A DNA stretch of 64,000 nucleotides, taken from Bradymonas sediminis (lineage in GTDB: Bacteria; Myxococcota_A; Bradymonadia; Bradymonadales; Bradymonadaceae). The stretch is from contig NZ_CP030032.1 in NCBI RefSeq assembly GCF_003258315.1, positions 2,271,804-2,335,803 of the forward strand. The letters are read 5' to 3'. The stretch's first letter is position 1; every line of letters starts with the position of its first letter. Below, in pieces: positions 27,145 through 35,993 of the stretch. The notes under the pieces were generated by a model. That model ran no database searches and had not been told where the DNA came from. It saw only the letters and a list, made by a program, of their open reading frames with translations. The position numbers and the translations under genes are program-made.

Positions 27145-29133
27145 CTATTGCTGCGGAGCGCCCTGCTGAGGCCCGCGCTTCTTGGCGCGCATCACGACCC
27201 GCGTGCTCGCCGCCCCGAGGAATTGACCGCGATGGTGCAGCTCGCCGCTGAGCTCGAGCACCGTGAATCCGGCGGCGTGCAGCAAATGACGCAGCTCGTG
27301 GGGCGAGTAGAGACGAATATAAAAACTCTGCTCAAGCGGCGGCGTCCCATCTTCGTAGATAAAGGAGCGCTTGGTATGCAGCACGCTGGTGCGATGGTCG
27401 AGGTCGACCTCTTCGAGGAAGACGCAATTCACGCCCTCCCACCAGAGCCGATGCGGCATGCGCGACGCGATATGGTCGCGGTTAACCACCTCGATCAGCA
27501 ACTCGCCGCCCGGGCGAAGCGCGCGGTGAATCCCGCGCAGCACCCGGAAATTCGTCTGGTCGTCGAAGAAGCCAAACGAGGTCTGCCATAAGAGGCAATC
27601 GCTAAAGATGCCCTCAAATTGCAGGTCGCGCATATCGCCGTGGATAAACTTGATCGACAACCCCTGGCGTTGCCCCTCGTTGAGCGCTTTTTGGAGCATA
27701 TGCATCGACAGGTCGAGGCCGACGACTTCATGGCCGCGCCGCGACAACTCGATGGAATGGCGCCCGAAACCGCAGGCCAGGTCGAGCAATCGGTCGCCCT
27801 CCTGCAGGTTCAACGAAGCCTCGATAAAGTCCGCTTCACGGCGGGTTTGGCGGTGAATATCGCTGGGTAGCGTGCGGAAATATTCGTCGGTAAAGACCTT
27901 CTGAAACCAGGTATCGCGCGGGGAGCGCGGTCGATTGCGCGCGCGTTTTTGCCGGCTCTGCGCCGGATGCGAGCCCGAAGTTGAGGCCTGCCCGGCGTCC
28001 GAGGTGTCCTCCAGAATCTCCTGGAGCAACCCGCCCAACTCTGTTTCGGGCGCGGGCTCGCCGCTGTCGGCCAGCGGCGCACTGGTGGACGGCAATTTGG
28101 GAGGAGGTCCCGAGCGCGCGCCGGCCGGCTGGGGCGGCGGGGTTGGGTCGAGAGGGTCGACATCGCTGGGCTCTTCGAGCTCCATTTCGATCGAATCCGG
28201 GTCCAACTCCGGCAGGTCATCTTCGTCGAAGTCATGAATCTCTCGATTCTCGTCGAGGTCATCGAGCGAGGTGATCTCCCGGATCGTGGCGGTTCCATCA
28301 AACGGGGCTTGCGCCTCAGAATCATGCGGCGCGTCGAGCGGGACTACCGCGTCGGCCGCCAGGTCAAGGGGCTCGGAGGTCGCGTCGAGGCCGGCATCAT
28401 GATGCGGGGCGGCGAGTCGCGCGCGCCTTAGGGGGCCGCCATCTTGCCATTCAAAGGTCAAAAGCCGCGGCGGTGCGATCAGCACATCCGGCGCGAAGCG
28501 ATGGTCGTCGAGCACCACGGCCTCTCGGAGGCGCTCACTAAAATAGTGACGCTCCATCTCGTCGCGGCTTACCGCCGTGAGTTGAAGTGTCTCACCGCCG
28601 AAGACGCGCTCGCGCCCGTCAGATGCGGACCCGCCCTCTCGGGAGTCATCTTCCTGAGATGCGTCGAGCTGTGAGTCGTCCAACTGGGAAGCATCGAATT
28701 GCGAGGCGTCAAGCTGAGACGCATCGAATTGGGCCTCTTCCAAGCCTGTGGATGCCGGGGCATCGCCCTGCGGCTCGGAGTCGCCCGAGACAGCCGCGCT
28801 CTCGGCACTATCGTCACCCGCGTTGGCAACATTGGTCCGACGTCGACCCGAAATAATCGCCGCGCCCGGCGCGTCGCCAGAAGCCACGCCACCGTCGGCG
28901 TCGCCGATGGTGTCGGGGACGCGGAACTCGGGCATCTCACGGGTTAAAGCGTCAAATTCGTCTTCCATAACTTCGTCGTCGCCATCTTGGTGCGCGTCGG
29001 GGCGCGGCTCAACCGGGGGCTCTAAACTCGAGGCACCTCGATTGGACTCTACCTCGTCGGTAAGTTCAATAACTTCACTCTTTTCGCCTAACCCATTCCC
29101 CGGCGCTGCACTTTCATCCACGGACTTCGTCAC
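27145..29133 (-). CDS. SAM-dependent methyltransferase with a very long acidic N-terminal extension
   Basis: 662 residues if it starts at the GTG at 29133, which has AGGAG 9 nt before it. ATG 29184 and TTG 29256 are in frame alternatives without such a site. The C-terminal 240 residues are a class I methyltransferase (LLDLACGFGRHSIELSRRGHEVVGLDLS for motif I and post-I, then FIHGDMRDL and ALRPGGELLIEVVN). The first 420 residues are Asp/Glu/Ser/Pro-rich with no fold. A run of six five-residue repeats (LDASQ/FDASQ type) lies at about 130-158. The enzyme's substrate is unknown. The extension suggests a surface or scaffold role. The long tail makes the start uncertain. Confidence 0.75.
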   Translation of the reverse strand: MTKSVDESAAPGNGLGEKSEVIELTDEVESNRGASSLEPPVEPRPDAHQDGDDEVMEDEFDALTREMPEFRVPDTIGDADGGVASGDAPGAAIISGRRRTNVANAGDDSAESAAVSGDSEPQGDAPASTGLEEAQFDASQLDASQFDASQLDDSQLDASQEDDSREGGSASDGRERVFGGETLQLTAVSRDEMERHYFSERLREAVVLDDHRFAPDVLIAPPRLLTFEWQDGGPLRRARLAAPHHDAGLDATSEPLDLAADAVVPLDAPHDSEAQAPFDGTATIREITSLDDLDENREIHDFDEDDLPELDPDSIEMELEEPSDVDPLDPTPPPQPAGARSGPPPKLPSTSAPLADSGEPAPETELGGLLQEILEDTSDAGQASTSGSHPAQSRQKRARNRPRSPRDTWFQKVFTDEYFRTLPSDIHRQTRREADFIEASLNLQEGDRLLDLACGFGRHSIELSRRGHEVVGLDLSMHMLQKALNEGQRQGLSIKFIHGDMRDLQFEGIFSDCLLWQTSFGFFDDQTNFRVLRGIHRALRPGGELLIEVVNRDHIASRMPHRLWWEGVNCVFLEEVDLDHRTSVLHTKRSFIYEDGTPPLEQSFYIRLYSPHELRHLLHAAGFTVLELSGELHHRGQFLGAASTRVVMRAKKRGPQQGAPQQ

Positions 29134-29381
29134 AGATTTAGGCTCCTCGCTCGCACGCGGGACGAGTGTTGAAAAAATGATCATCCATCGGGACAACCCA
29201 TGCGCGCGCGGGGTAAAACCCGCCGAAGCATGGGATGCCTGAGTTCGATGCGCCAATTAACAGCGTTTTCATACTGACTTCATCGGTCAAAAAGACGACT
29301 TGAATACCGACAAAGTGTAGCGCACCCCCGCGCGATCGACAAGTTATCCGAACCCGGTCTGCGCGAGGGCCTAGAGCGCGA

Positions 29382-30239
29382 TCAGCTCACTATTTCGCCG
29401 AGGAATTGCCCCATCTTAAGATGCTGGCCCTGAGTCAGCGTCGGGTCGAATTGGAAGTCCGGGTGCTCAATGAGGACGATGACGGTCGAGCCGAGGTTAA
29501 AGAGGCCGAGCTCGTCGCCATGGGCGACCTCGATGGGCGTCTCCATCTCGATCTCACGGCGGCGGCGAAATTTAAGATTGGTCTCGACTTCGTGAAAGGA
29601 CACGCCGATGCGCCCGACACAGGTCGCGCCCACCTTCACCACGCCGACCCGCCCCATCTTCGGGTTCTCCATATAGGAGATGAGTCGCTCGTTGACCGCG
29701 AAGAGCTCGTCGATATTGCGCACCGCCAGGGAGTTCACCGGGAACAGATGCCCCGGGATATAGCTGACGCGGGTGACGCTGCCGCTGGTGGGGCTGTGGA
29801 TCCGGTGATAATCGCGCGGGGAAAGATAGATGGTCGCGTAGTGACCGCCCTCAAAGACCTTGCGCTGGGCGCCGCTGTCGACCAGGTCGCCGAGCCGATA
29901 CTCGCGCCCTTTGGCCTGAATCAGCGTGTCATTGACGATCGGGCCGAAATTGCTCAACACGCCGTCGACCGGGCTGACCGCGGCCGACGGGTCGTCGGTG
30001 CTCACCGGGCGCACGCCATCGCGAAGCTTGCGGGTAAAGAAGGAGTTCAGGCTGGGATACGCGTTGGGCTCTTGCTCGGACTCGCTCAAATCGGCGCCCA
30101 CGAGATCGGCGAAGACCCGATTGACGGTCGTCTGAAAAGGCGCCGGGAATTCGACGTCGGAGACGGCGCCGAACGCGCGACTCACGAAGTTCTTGGGGAG
30201 CAATTTTAGCGCTTGCACAGCGACTCGTTCCATGACCAT
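29382..30239 (-). CDS. psd: phosphatidylserine decarboxylase
   Basis: 285 residues; ATG at 30239 preceded by AAGGA. The LGST self-cleavage motif (FNLGSTVIVLIEHP, about residue 248-251), which forms the pyruvoyl group, is intact. The catalytic Asp (SPVDGVLS) and the His pair (DYHRIHSP) of the self-processing triad are present, as is the N-terminal FFTRKLRDGVRP block. The enzyme makes phosphatidylethanolamine from phosphatidylserine at the inner membrane. Its length and N-terminus suit the single-gene bacterial form. It stands alone, about 250 bp from the methyltransferase gene. Confidence 0.97.
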   Translation of the reverse strand: MVMERVAVQALKLLPKNFVSRAFGAVSDVEFPAPFQTTVNRVFADLVGADLSESEQEPNAYPSLNSFFTRKLRDGVRPVSTDDPSAAVSPVDGVLSNFGPIVNDTLIQAKGREYRLGDLVDSGAQRKVFEGGHYATIYLSPRDYHRIHSPTSGSVTRVSYIPGHLFPVNSLAVRNIDELFAVNERLISYMENPKMGRVGVVKVGATCVGRIGVSFHEVETNLKFRRRREIEMETPIEVAHGDELGLFNLGSTVIVLIEHPDFQFDPTLTQGQHLKMGQFLGEIVS

Positions 30240-30632
30240 TTTAATTCCTTAATCTACGTTAAAGGGCGCCATTATCTGGGGATATTTATTCCAGCTTGAC
30301 CGCGGTCGTCGCCGCAGCCAAGCTTGCCTTCGGCGACCTTGCATCCGCAGCCGAATATTGTCAATTCGCGCCACCTATGCGGCCCTGGATAGGCAACGCT
30401 GCGCGGGCGTCATCGGCGGTTGTCGGCCGCGGCCACGCCGGGGAATATTCGCCGGCCGCGGCGCCGTTATTAGGCCACCTTGGGCGCCCCTGCACCTTGA
30501 CGCGAACCACGCGGTACTGACAATGCGTAGAGATACTATGTCCCATTGATCGGGCTGGTCGGGCGATGGCAGCGCCCTAACATGCCTCAATTATCCAAAT
30601 AGAAACGCCCAGATTATTCGAAGGAGAGTTTT
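30240..30632. other. intergenic region with a G/C-rich inverted repeat
   Basis: 393 bp between psd and a small membrane gene in divergent orientation. It holds an 8-bp perfect inverted repeat CCGCGGCC / GGCCGCGG at 30427-30461 with a 19-nt spacer. Short open frames here lack ribosome binding sites and codon bias. Promoters for both genes must lie here, but no convincing pair was found. Confidence 0.4.
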
Positions 30633-30818
30633 ATGCGACGCACTGAATTGACCAAACAAACCGCCCGTAAAAAGGGCATGGCGGCCGCCGGCTCGGCCGC
30701 CCTGACGATGCTATTTGTGCTCTTCTCCCCCTACTTCTTGCTCGCCGGCATCCCGGCGACCACCTGGCTGACCTACCGTTGGCTTCGCTACCGCGCCGAG
30801 TGGGGCCTGCGTTTTTGA
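30633..30818 (+). CDS. small membrane protein (61 aa)
   Basis: ATG at 30633 with GAAGGAG at 9 nt. The polar, basic N-terminus (RRTELTKQTARKKG) leads to a 28-residue hydrophobic helix (about 17-45) and a C-terminal aromatic/basic part (WLTYRWLRYRAEW). The clear ribosome binding site and hydrophobic core support it as real. No family recognised. Confidence 0.6.
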   Translation: MRRTELTKQTARKKGMAAAGSAALTMLFVLFSPYFLLAGIPATTWLTYRWLRYRAEWGLRF

Positions 30819-30865
30819 GGGCCACGCCGGCCCCGGCGCGCTTGCCCGCGGCGCAGCGGCGTTGA

Positions 30866-30895
30866 TTGCCAAAAATCATCGCGTCTGCCTATAAT
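30866..30895 (+). promoter_or_regulatory. sigma-70-like promoter for the methyltransferase at 31041
   Basis: TTGCCA (-35, one mismatch to TTGACA), 18-nt spacer, TATAAT (-10, perfect). It is 145 bp upstream of the start codon. No experimental support. Confidence 0.5.
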
Positions 30896-31040
30896 CGGGC
30901 GACCCGATCGGCGGTTGGCCGATTCCTTAAAATTTAGTGGGCGCGCCCGCTCCCGACTGCTCTTCATTGTTATCTTGAACCGCGCAAATCTGCGCCGTTC
31001 TCTCCTGGCACGGGCGCCCCGATGACTCCTGCAGTGCTCA

Positions 31041-32732
31041 ATGCCCATGAATCGATATTTCGGCACGCATACCCTTGGCGGGGAATGGCACGCCCTGATT
31101 CCTCGCTATCTTCTCCTCGGTGACCGCGTTCGCGGCAAACGCATCCTCGACATTGGCTGCGGCACCGGCATTGGCTCCTCTCTCTTATTGGAGATGGGCG
31201 CCGAGTCCGTACGCGGGGTCGACCATCGCCCCGAAGTGGTCGATCTGGCCCGCATCAAACACGACAAAATCGGCCTGGATTTTCACGTGATGTTCTGGGA
31301 AAGCCTCGAATTCGAGGATGACTCCTTCGACATCGTGGTCTGCCTGGACCCCTCATCACCGGTCACCGACCACAACCTCCTGCTGGAGGTGCGGCGGGTG
31401 CTCAAGGATAACGGCGAATATATCTGCGCGCTGGAGCGCACCAAGATCGTCGGCATGGAGTCGCTGCTGCCGCGCTACGGCTACGACAGCCCGAGCAATC
31501 AGATCACGCTGAATCAGGCGAGCGAGCGCGTGCCTCAGATCGGCGAGTTTTCGGCGCATTTCGAGACGGTCTTTAACCTCGTCCAGCGCCCGCACCTCAG
31601 CTATCTTTTCGAGCCGCAATCCCCCAAAAGCGCAAGCGACGCCGCGCTCAAGACCCACCGACACCTCCCCGAGGGGTATCGCGCGGGGGTCTTGCGTACC
31701 GAAGGCGACACCCCACCGGCGGACGACACGGGCGGACAGTGGCTGCCAACCGACGATCAACTCCTGCTCGACCAGAATAGTGTGGGGGGCGTGGAGCTCT
31801 TCTTTTGCGGGGCTGCAGACCTGGCGCCGCCCCCGGCCGCCGAGATTCGCCTGCCCTATTATAATATCATGGAGCGGCTCAGCCAGGTGATTGAGAACCT
31901 TCAATCTCGCCAGTCGCTGGGCGGCGAAACCTCGGTCTTCGATGAGGTCTTGGACCACCCGGACCTGGGCCCGGACGTTCGCACCACCCAGGAGTATATC
32001 AGCACCCCCAAGGGCTATGAGCATCCGCTGGACGACGCGCCCACCGGTGTGCGCCCGCGCCCGACGATGCCGGACCCGGTGCGCAACTTCCCCAGCGCCG
32101 CCGCGCTTTTCCAGAACGACGCCCTTGAGTCTTATCGCGATAAGATCAGCGAGCATTATCGCCAGATTCGCCATGAGCTCGACACGCTCCAACACCACAC
32201 CCGCGCGGCGCTTATCGAGCGCGACGATTATATCAATCACCTGGTGAACACGATCCACGCGCGGGAGTCCGGCGGCGAGTGGGGCGCGCCCCCGCAACCA
32301 GCGACACCCGGCTCAACCTGGCGCGAGGAGACAACGCAGGTCTTCAAGATCGCCAGCATTGGCAAGAATCCCGAGGGGAATACCCTCGACGAGTTGGCCG
32401 AGCTTGAGGTGCCGGATCGGGCCAAAGAGCTCGAGAAGCAGATCGCCTCGCTGCGCGATGAGCGCCAGCGCCTCGACGACCTGCTGGCTGCCCATGAGCA
32501 ACGCCTGGTCAAAATCGCGCCGGCCCCGAGTGACGCGCACGCGAATACCTCCGAGCCCGAGGAACCCGCAGGCACCACCACCATCTCCGAGGCCGGGCCC
32601 GACGAGATTGGCTCAGAGGCCTCCGACGCAAATGGCTTGGATGCGCCGGCGGCGCAGCAAGCCGACGACGAGTCGCCCGAGACCGAATCCGACGCCCCCG
32701 ATGCGGAGAAGAAAACCGGCGATAATAAATAG
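31041..32732 (+). CDS. SAM-dependent methyltransferase with coiled-coil and acidic C-terminal extension
   Basis: 563 residues (ATG 31041; another ATG is 6 bp on; no strong ribosome binding site). The N-terminal 200 residues form a class I methyltransferase: ILDIGCGTGIGSSLLLEMGAESVRGVDHR, then SLEFEDDSFDIVVCLDPSS and VRRVLKDNGEYICALE. The remaining 360 residues are not part of the fold. They hold two helical segments (about 340-400, and the coiled-coil-like KELEKQIASLRDERQRLDDLLAAHEQRL near 455-490) and an acidic Ser/Asp/Glu tail. The substrate is unknown. This is the second methyltransferase in the window with a large low-complexity arm; the arm is at the other end of the protein. Confidence 0.8.
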   Translation: MPMNRYFGTHTLGGEWHALIPRYLLLGDRVRGKRILDIGCGTGIGSSLLLEMGAESVRGVDHRPEVVDLARIKHDKIGLDFHVMFWESLEFEDDSFDIVVCLDPSSPVTDHNLLLEVRRVLKDNGEYICALERTKIVGMESLLPRYGYDSPSNQITLNQASERVPQIGEFSAHFETVFNLVQRPHLSYLFEPQSPKSASDAALKTHRHLPEGYRAGVLRTEGDTPPADDTGGQWLPTDDQLLLDQNSVGGVELFFCGAADLAPPPAAEIRLPYYNIMERLSQVIENLQSRQSLGGETSVFDEVLDHPDLGPDVRTTQEYISTPKGYEHPLDDAPTGVRPRPTMPDPVRNFPSAAALFQNDALESYRDKISEHYRQIRHELDTLQHHTRAALIERDDYINHLVNTIHARESGGEWGAPPQPATPGSTWREETTQVFKIASIGKNPEGNTLDELAELEVPDRAKELEKQIASLRDERQRLDDLLAAHEQRLVKIAPAPSDAHANTSEPEEPAGTTTISEAGPDEIGSEASDANGLDAPAAQQADDESPETESDAPDAEKKTGDNK

Positions 32733-32745
32733 GTCGCCGTCCAAA

Positions 32746-32774
32746 TTGCTCAGTACCATTTGCTCTAATATACA
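32746..32774 (+). promoter_or_regulatory. promoter of the FadL-like gene
   Basis: TTGCTC, 17-nt spacer, TATACA, with the start codon 23 bp beyond the -10 element. It gives a short 5' leader that includes the GAGG ribosome binding site. Read from sequence only. Confidence 0.5.
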
Positions 32775-32796
32775 ATATTATTTTTGAGGCCTTCTC

Positions 32797-34341
32797 GTGA
32801 ACCAAGCCGATCAGTCCAGAGGCTATCCCTTTCATAACCCGCTCTCATCTCGCCGTCTGCGCGCACTCACTGGCGCAGCGACCGCGCTATTGCTCACCGT
32901 CGCGGGCACCCAATCGGTGCAGGCCGGCGGGTTCGAGATCCCCGAGAATACGACCAAATCCGTGGCCCGAGGCGGTACCGGCGTGGTGAATAAACGCGAC
33001 CCAAGCGCCCTCTACTTTAACCCGGCGCTGCTTCCACGCGCGCGCGGCTTCCAGGCGCTGGTTAACGTCAACTTCGTCAACCTCAACATCGACTTTCAAC
33101 GCGACCCGTTGATTCGAAACGCGGGCAAGCGAAACGAGCAGGTCATCGAATTTGACCCGGTCACCAACGAAGCGGGCTTCTTCCCGGCGCCCTTCTTGAG
33201 CCTGAGCTACGACTTCGGCATCAAAAACTTCGCGGCCGGCCTGGGTCTCTTCGGCCCGAGCGGCTACGGCGGGCGTTGCTACGGCGAGGTCAAGGACGGC
33301 GAATGCAAGGTGCGCACCGCCGACCCGAACGGCGTGGACGCCGCCGCGCGGTATATGATGGTTAACTCGAGCATGATCGAGGTCCTGGGTTCGCTGGGCG
33401 CCGGTTATACCTTCGAGGTGGGAGGCGGCGAGTTGAGCATCGGCGCCACCGGCATGCTGACCTATTTGGACGCCGACTTCATCCTGGCCGTCCACGGCAT
33501 CCCGGGCGAGGAGAAGCTCGAAGACCCGAGCAACGACGCCATCTTTTACGGCAAATCCCTCAGCGATCTGGCCATGACCGGCACCTTCGGCGTTGCCTAT
33601 GATTTCCAGGGTTGGCGCGCCGCGCTCTCCTACCGGCTGCCCATCGACTGGGAAGCCGAGGGCACCGTGTCGATGACGCCGGCGCCCTCCACCGGCCTCG
33701 GCGAGTTGACCGATGACCGCCTGACGCTGGCGACCGCGCAGGCCGGCAATCTGCGGGCGGGTATCGCCTACGAGGGCGGCGTGCACCCCGGCGACCCGGA
33801 GCTGCCGCGCTACGACATCGAGTTCAATATGGTGTGGGAAGACTGGTCGCGCCTGGAGCATTTCAAGATCGACCCGCGCGGCCAACTTCTGCTCGGCGGC
33901 GCCGAGATTGACCTCGGCACGCTCTATCAGGTCAAAAACTACAAGGACACCTATAGCTTTCGCCTCGGCGGCAGCTACGCCATCAACGAATGGCTCAGCG
34001 GCCACGCCGGCGGCTATTACGAGACAGGCGCCCAGAGCAATGAGTATACCAACGTCGACTTCGTCTCCTGGGACCGCTTCGCCAGCGGGCTGGGCGTGAC
34101 GTTTCGCCTCTTCGATATGCTGGACCTCGACCTGGCCTACCAGCACGTCTTCTCACCGGACCGCGTGGTCAAGAATGGCAAAGTCCACCAGCAGGTCCCC
34201 CTGGCCGACTGTAAGGGCCCGGATTATGACAACGAATATTGCAGCCCCCAGGGAACGCCGCCGGGCAATCCGCAGAATAACGGCACCTGGTCTTCGAGCT
34301 TTCAGACCGCGAGCGTGGGCCTGACCTTTTATTACGATTGA
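32797..34341 (+). CDS. FadL/OmpP1-family outer-membrane transport protein
   Basis: 514 residues from a GTG at 32797 (GAGG at 9 nt). Signal peptide (about 22-45, ending VQAG). The mature N-terminus GGFEIPENTTKSVARGGTGVVNKRDPSALYFNPALLPR is characteristic of the FadL/TodX family, with the plug-type start and the N-P-A motif. Beta-strand pattern runs to the end with a final aromatic residue (SVGLTFYYD). It should be a beta-barrel for hydrophobic compounds such as fatty acids. This would suit a lipid-degrading lifestyle with the acyl-CoA oxidase, but the two genes are not linked. Confidence 0.9.
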   Translation: MNQADQSRGYPFHNPLSSRRLRALTGAATALLLTVAGTQSVQAGGFEIPENTTKSVARGGTGVVNKRDPSALYFNPALLPRARGFQALVNVNFVNLNIDFQRDPLIRNAGKRNEQVIEFDPVTNEAGFFPAPFLSLSYDFGIKNFAAGLGLFGPSGYGGRCYGEVKDGECKVRTADPNGVDAAARYMMVNSSMIEVLGSLGAGYTFEVGGGELSIGATGMLTYLDADFILAVHGIPGEEKLEDPSNDAIFYGKSLSDLAMTGTFGVAYDFQGWRAALSYRLPIDWEAEGTVSMTPAPSTGLGELTDDRLTLATAQAGNLRAGIAYEGGVHPGDPELPRYDIEFNMVWEDWSRLEHFKIDPRGQLLLGGAEIDLGTLYQVKNYKDTYSFRLGGSYAINEWLSGHAGGYYETGAQSNEYTNVDFVSWDRFASGLGVTFRLFDMLDLDLAYQHVFSPDRVVKNGKVHQQVPLADCKGPDYDNEYCSPQGTPPGNPQNNGTWSSSFQTASVGLTFYYD

Positions 34342-35441
34342 TTTTGCCCGCAGGCCGCGATAATTCTGAGCTTATTCGCAAGACCACTGATGGCCAGTCG
34401 GACGATGAGACTTTGACTTCAAAACCACGAAATCCATTCCCGGGGGGCCTCCTGGTCCTCGGGCCAGACGGCCGAATCGTCGAAGCTCCAGCATTTTTCT
34501 ACGAAATCCTGGAGCTCGACCATCGCTCTGCCCCCTCCATCTATCATCTCTTTGACCCCGATGATCCGCCCTATATGAGCTTCGCGCGCGTGGTGCGCCG
34601 GGCCAACGGGGTGATCGAATACCATGTCGCGGTGAACGGGTGCCTGGGCGGGATCAAAGGCTTTCGCTATTGGGGCTTGCCGGCCGCGTCGGCGTCGCAG
34701 CGCGCGCGCGCGTCGACCTTCTATATCACCGACGAGAGCGCGGTGATCCAGGGCTATGAGTGGGAGCGGCGCCGGGTTCGCCGCGAGATTCTCCACGACG
34801 TCCAGACCACCGTGTCGGAATTTTTAAGTCAAAAACTCGCCGGCATTCGCGCCCTGGCCGAGGTGCTGCGCGATGTGCCCGACGCCGCCGAAGAAACCGG
34901 CGTGCGCATCGTCATGGGGCTCGACGGCTTGCGCGCAGCCCTGGCAAAAATGGGCAAGACCTCCATGGTCAACCTCTTTGGCCCCGCCTCCGACCAGCCG
35001 CTTCGCGTGCTCGAGATGGCCGATATCTTGTCGGTCTGGAGCAACGGAAAGGTCCCGATTCGCTGCACCGTGCGCTACGCCGACGAAGAAGCGTTTATCG
35101 CGGCCAGCTTGCTCGAGGGCGTGCTCCTGCCCGTGGTCACCAACGCCCTGGAGGCCACGCTCAACAATGACCCGGTGCGCATCGATATCACCCAGATCGA
35201 TGAGAATATGGTGGAGTTTCGGGTCAAAGACTCCGGGCCGGGCTTAACCCGCGCCGACCGCGACCGCTGCGAAGACCCCTTCTTTTCGACCAAATCCGGC
35301 CACCTTGGCCTGGGGCTCACTCACGCCAGTGAGATCCTGCAGCGGGTCGGCGGTGAGTGGTCCTTCGACGGCTCCGGCATGCGCGGCACGACGGTGGTCG
35401 TGCGCCTGCCGCTGACCTCCGGCGACCACTTCCTGAGCTAA
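34338..35441 (+). CDS. PAS-like sensor histidine kinase
   Basis: 367 residues from a TTG overlapping the FadL stop by 4 bp. This start is uncertain because no good ribosome binding site exists. Residues about 35-130 look like a PAS-type sensor (LVLGPDGRIVEAPAFFYEILELD). A phosphoacceptor helix follows with His at about 153 (REILHDVQTTVSEFLSQKLAGI). The HATPase domain has the N-box LLPVVTNALEATLNN, the G1 box DSGPGLT, an F-box FFSTKSG and the G2 box HLGLGLTHA. There are no membrane helices, so it is a cytoplasmic kinase. No response regulator is adjacent. The nearest are at 35994-37673 (opposite strand) and 41555. Confidence 0.82.
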   Translation: MILPAGRDNSELIRKTTDGQSDDETLTSKPRNPFPGGLLVLGPDGRIVEAPAFFYEILELDHRSAPSIYHLFDPDDPPYMSFARVVRRANGVIEYHVAVNGCLGGIKGFRYWGLPAASASQRARASTFYITDESAVIQGYEWERRRVRREILHDVQTTVSEFLSQKLAGIRALAEVLRDVPDAAEETGVRIVMGLDGLRAALAKMGKTSMVNLFGPASDQPLRVLEMADILSVWSNGKVPIRCTVRYADEEAFIAASLLEGVLLPVVTNALEATLNNDPVRIDITQIDENMVEFRVKDSGPGLTRADRDRCEDPFFSTKSGHLGLGLTHASEILQRVGGEWSFDGSGMRGTTVVVRLPLTSGDHFLS

Positions 35442-35469
35442 AAAAGAGGGGTATCGTCCGATACCCCTC
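35440..35469. terminator. terminator between the kinase and the Roadblock gene
   Basis: GAGGGGTATC pairs with GATACCCCTC around a 4-nt loop. AAAAAA precedes it on the + strand, which becomes a T-run on the - strand. It is best placed to end the Roadblock gene transcript, and may also end the kinase transcript. Confidence 0.75.
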
Positions 35470-35520
35470 GCCTAGTCCCTGCTCACCCCTCGTATTTTAT
35501 CAAAAGCCCAGCACCGCAGC

Positions 35521-35910
35521 TTAACCCATGCCGGTCAGCTCGTGCACGCTGTCAGTCACGCGCGCGCGAAACTTGCGCATAATCGCCTGTGTGAACCCGA
35601 GCGTCGTGCTGACGTCGGTCGCGATATGCCAAAAATACCCGCTCTGCCCGATCAACTCGGACACGAAGGTGGTCTGGTCACATTCCATCACCACAACCTC
35701 GGGGGCGCCCTCGGTGCCGAGCACCTCGACGAGGCCGTCAATGCGACGATAGAGCTCGCTTTGATACGCGTCTGCGCCCGCCGCCTGCGCGCTCAGCGCG
35801 CCCGCAACGCTCGCCAATTGCATCCCCGACTGAAGGTCGACGATGCTGGCCATTTTGCACCCGGGCAGTTGAGCGGCGAGTTCTTCGAGAACACTAAACA
35901 GGTCAGACAT
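35521..35910 (-). CDS. Roadblock/LC7-domain protein
   Basis: 129 residues spanning one Roadblock/LC7 fold: helix (LFSVLEELAAQLPGC), strand (KMASIVDLQSGMQLASV), strand (APEVVVMECDQTTFVSELI) and strand (GYFWHIATDVSTTLGFTQAIMRKFRARV). Such proteins regulate small GTPases, for example MglB acting on MglA in myxobacterial polarity. No MglA-type GTPase gene is in the window. It follows the response regulator gene at 35994 by 83 bp in the same direction, so the two probably function together. Start not supported by a strong ribosome binding site. Confidence 0.75.
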   Translation of the reverse strand: MSDLFSVLEELAAQLPGCKMASIVDLQSGMQLASVAGALSAQAAGADAYQSELYRRIDGLVEVLGTEGAPEVVVMECDQTTFVSELIGQSGYFWHIATDVSTTLGFTQAIMRKFRARVTDSVHELTGMG

Positions 35911-35993
35911 GGGCTTTTCGCAGGTTCGAGGGACGAATCATTCCGGTGACATTCAACCGTAGGTATAGTGAAAGACGCGGCGCGCCGGCGGCG

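Noticed and set aside
35922-35945. tRNA-like T-arm (GGTTCGAGGGACG)
   Set aside because: No matching stem and no acceptor, D or anticodon arms.
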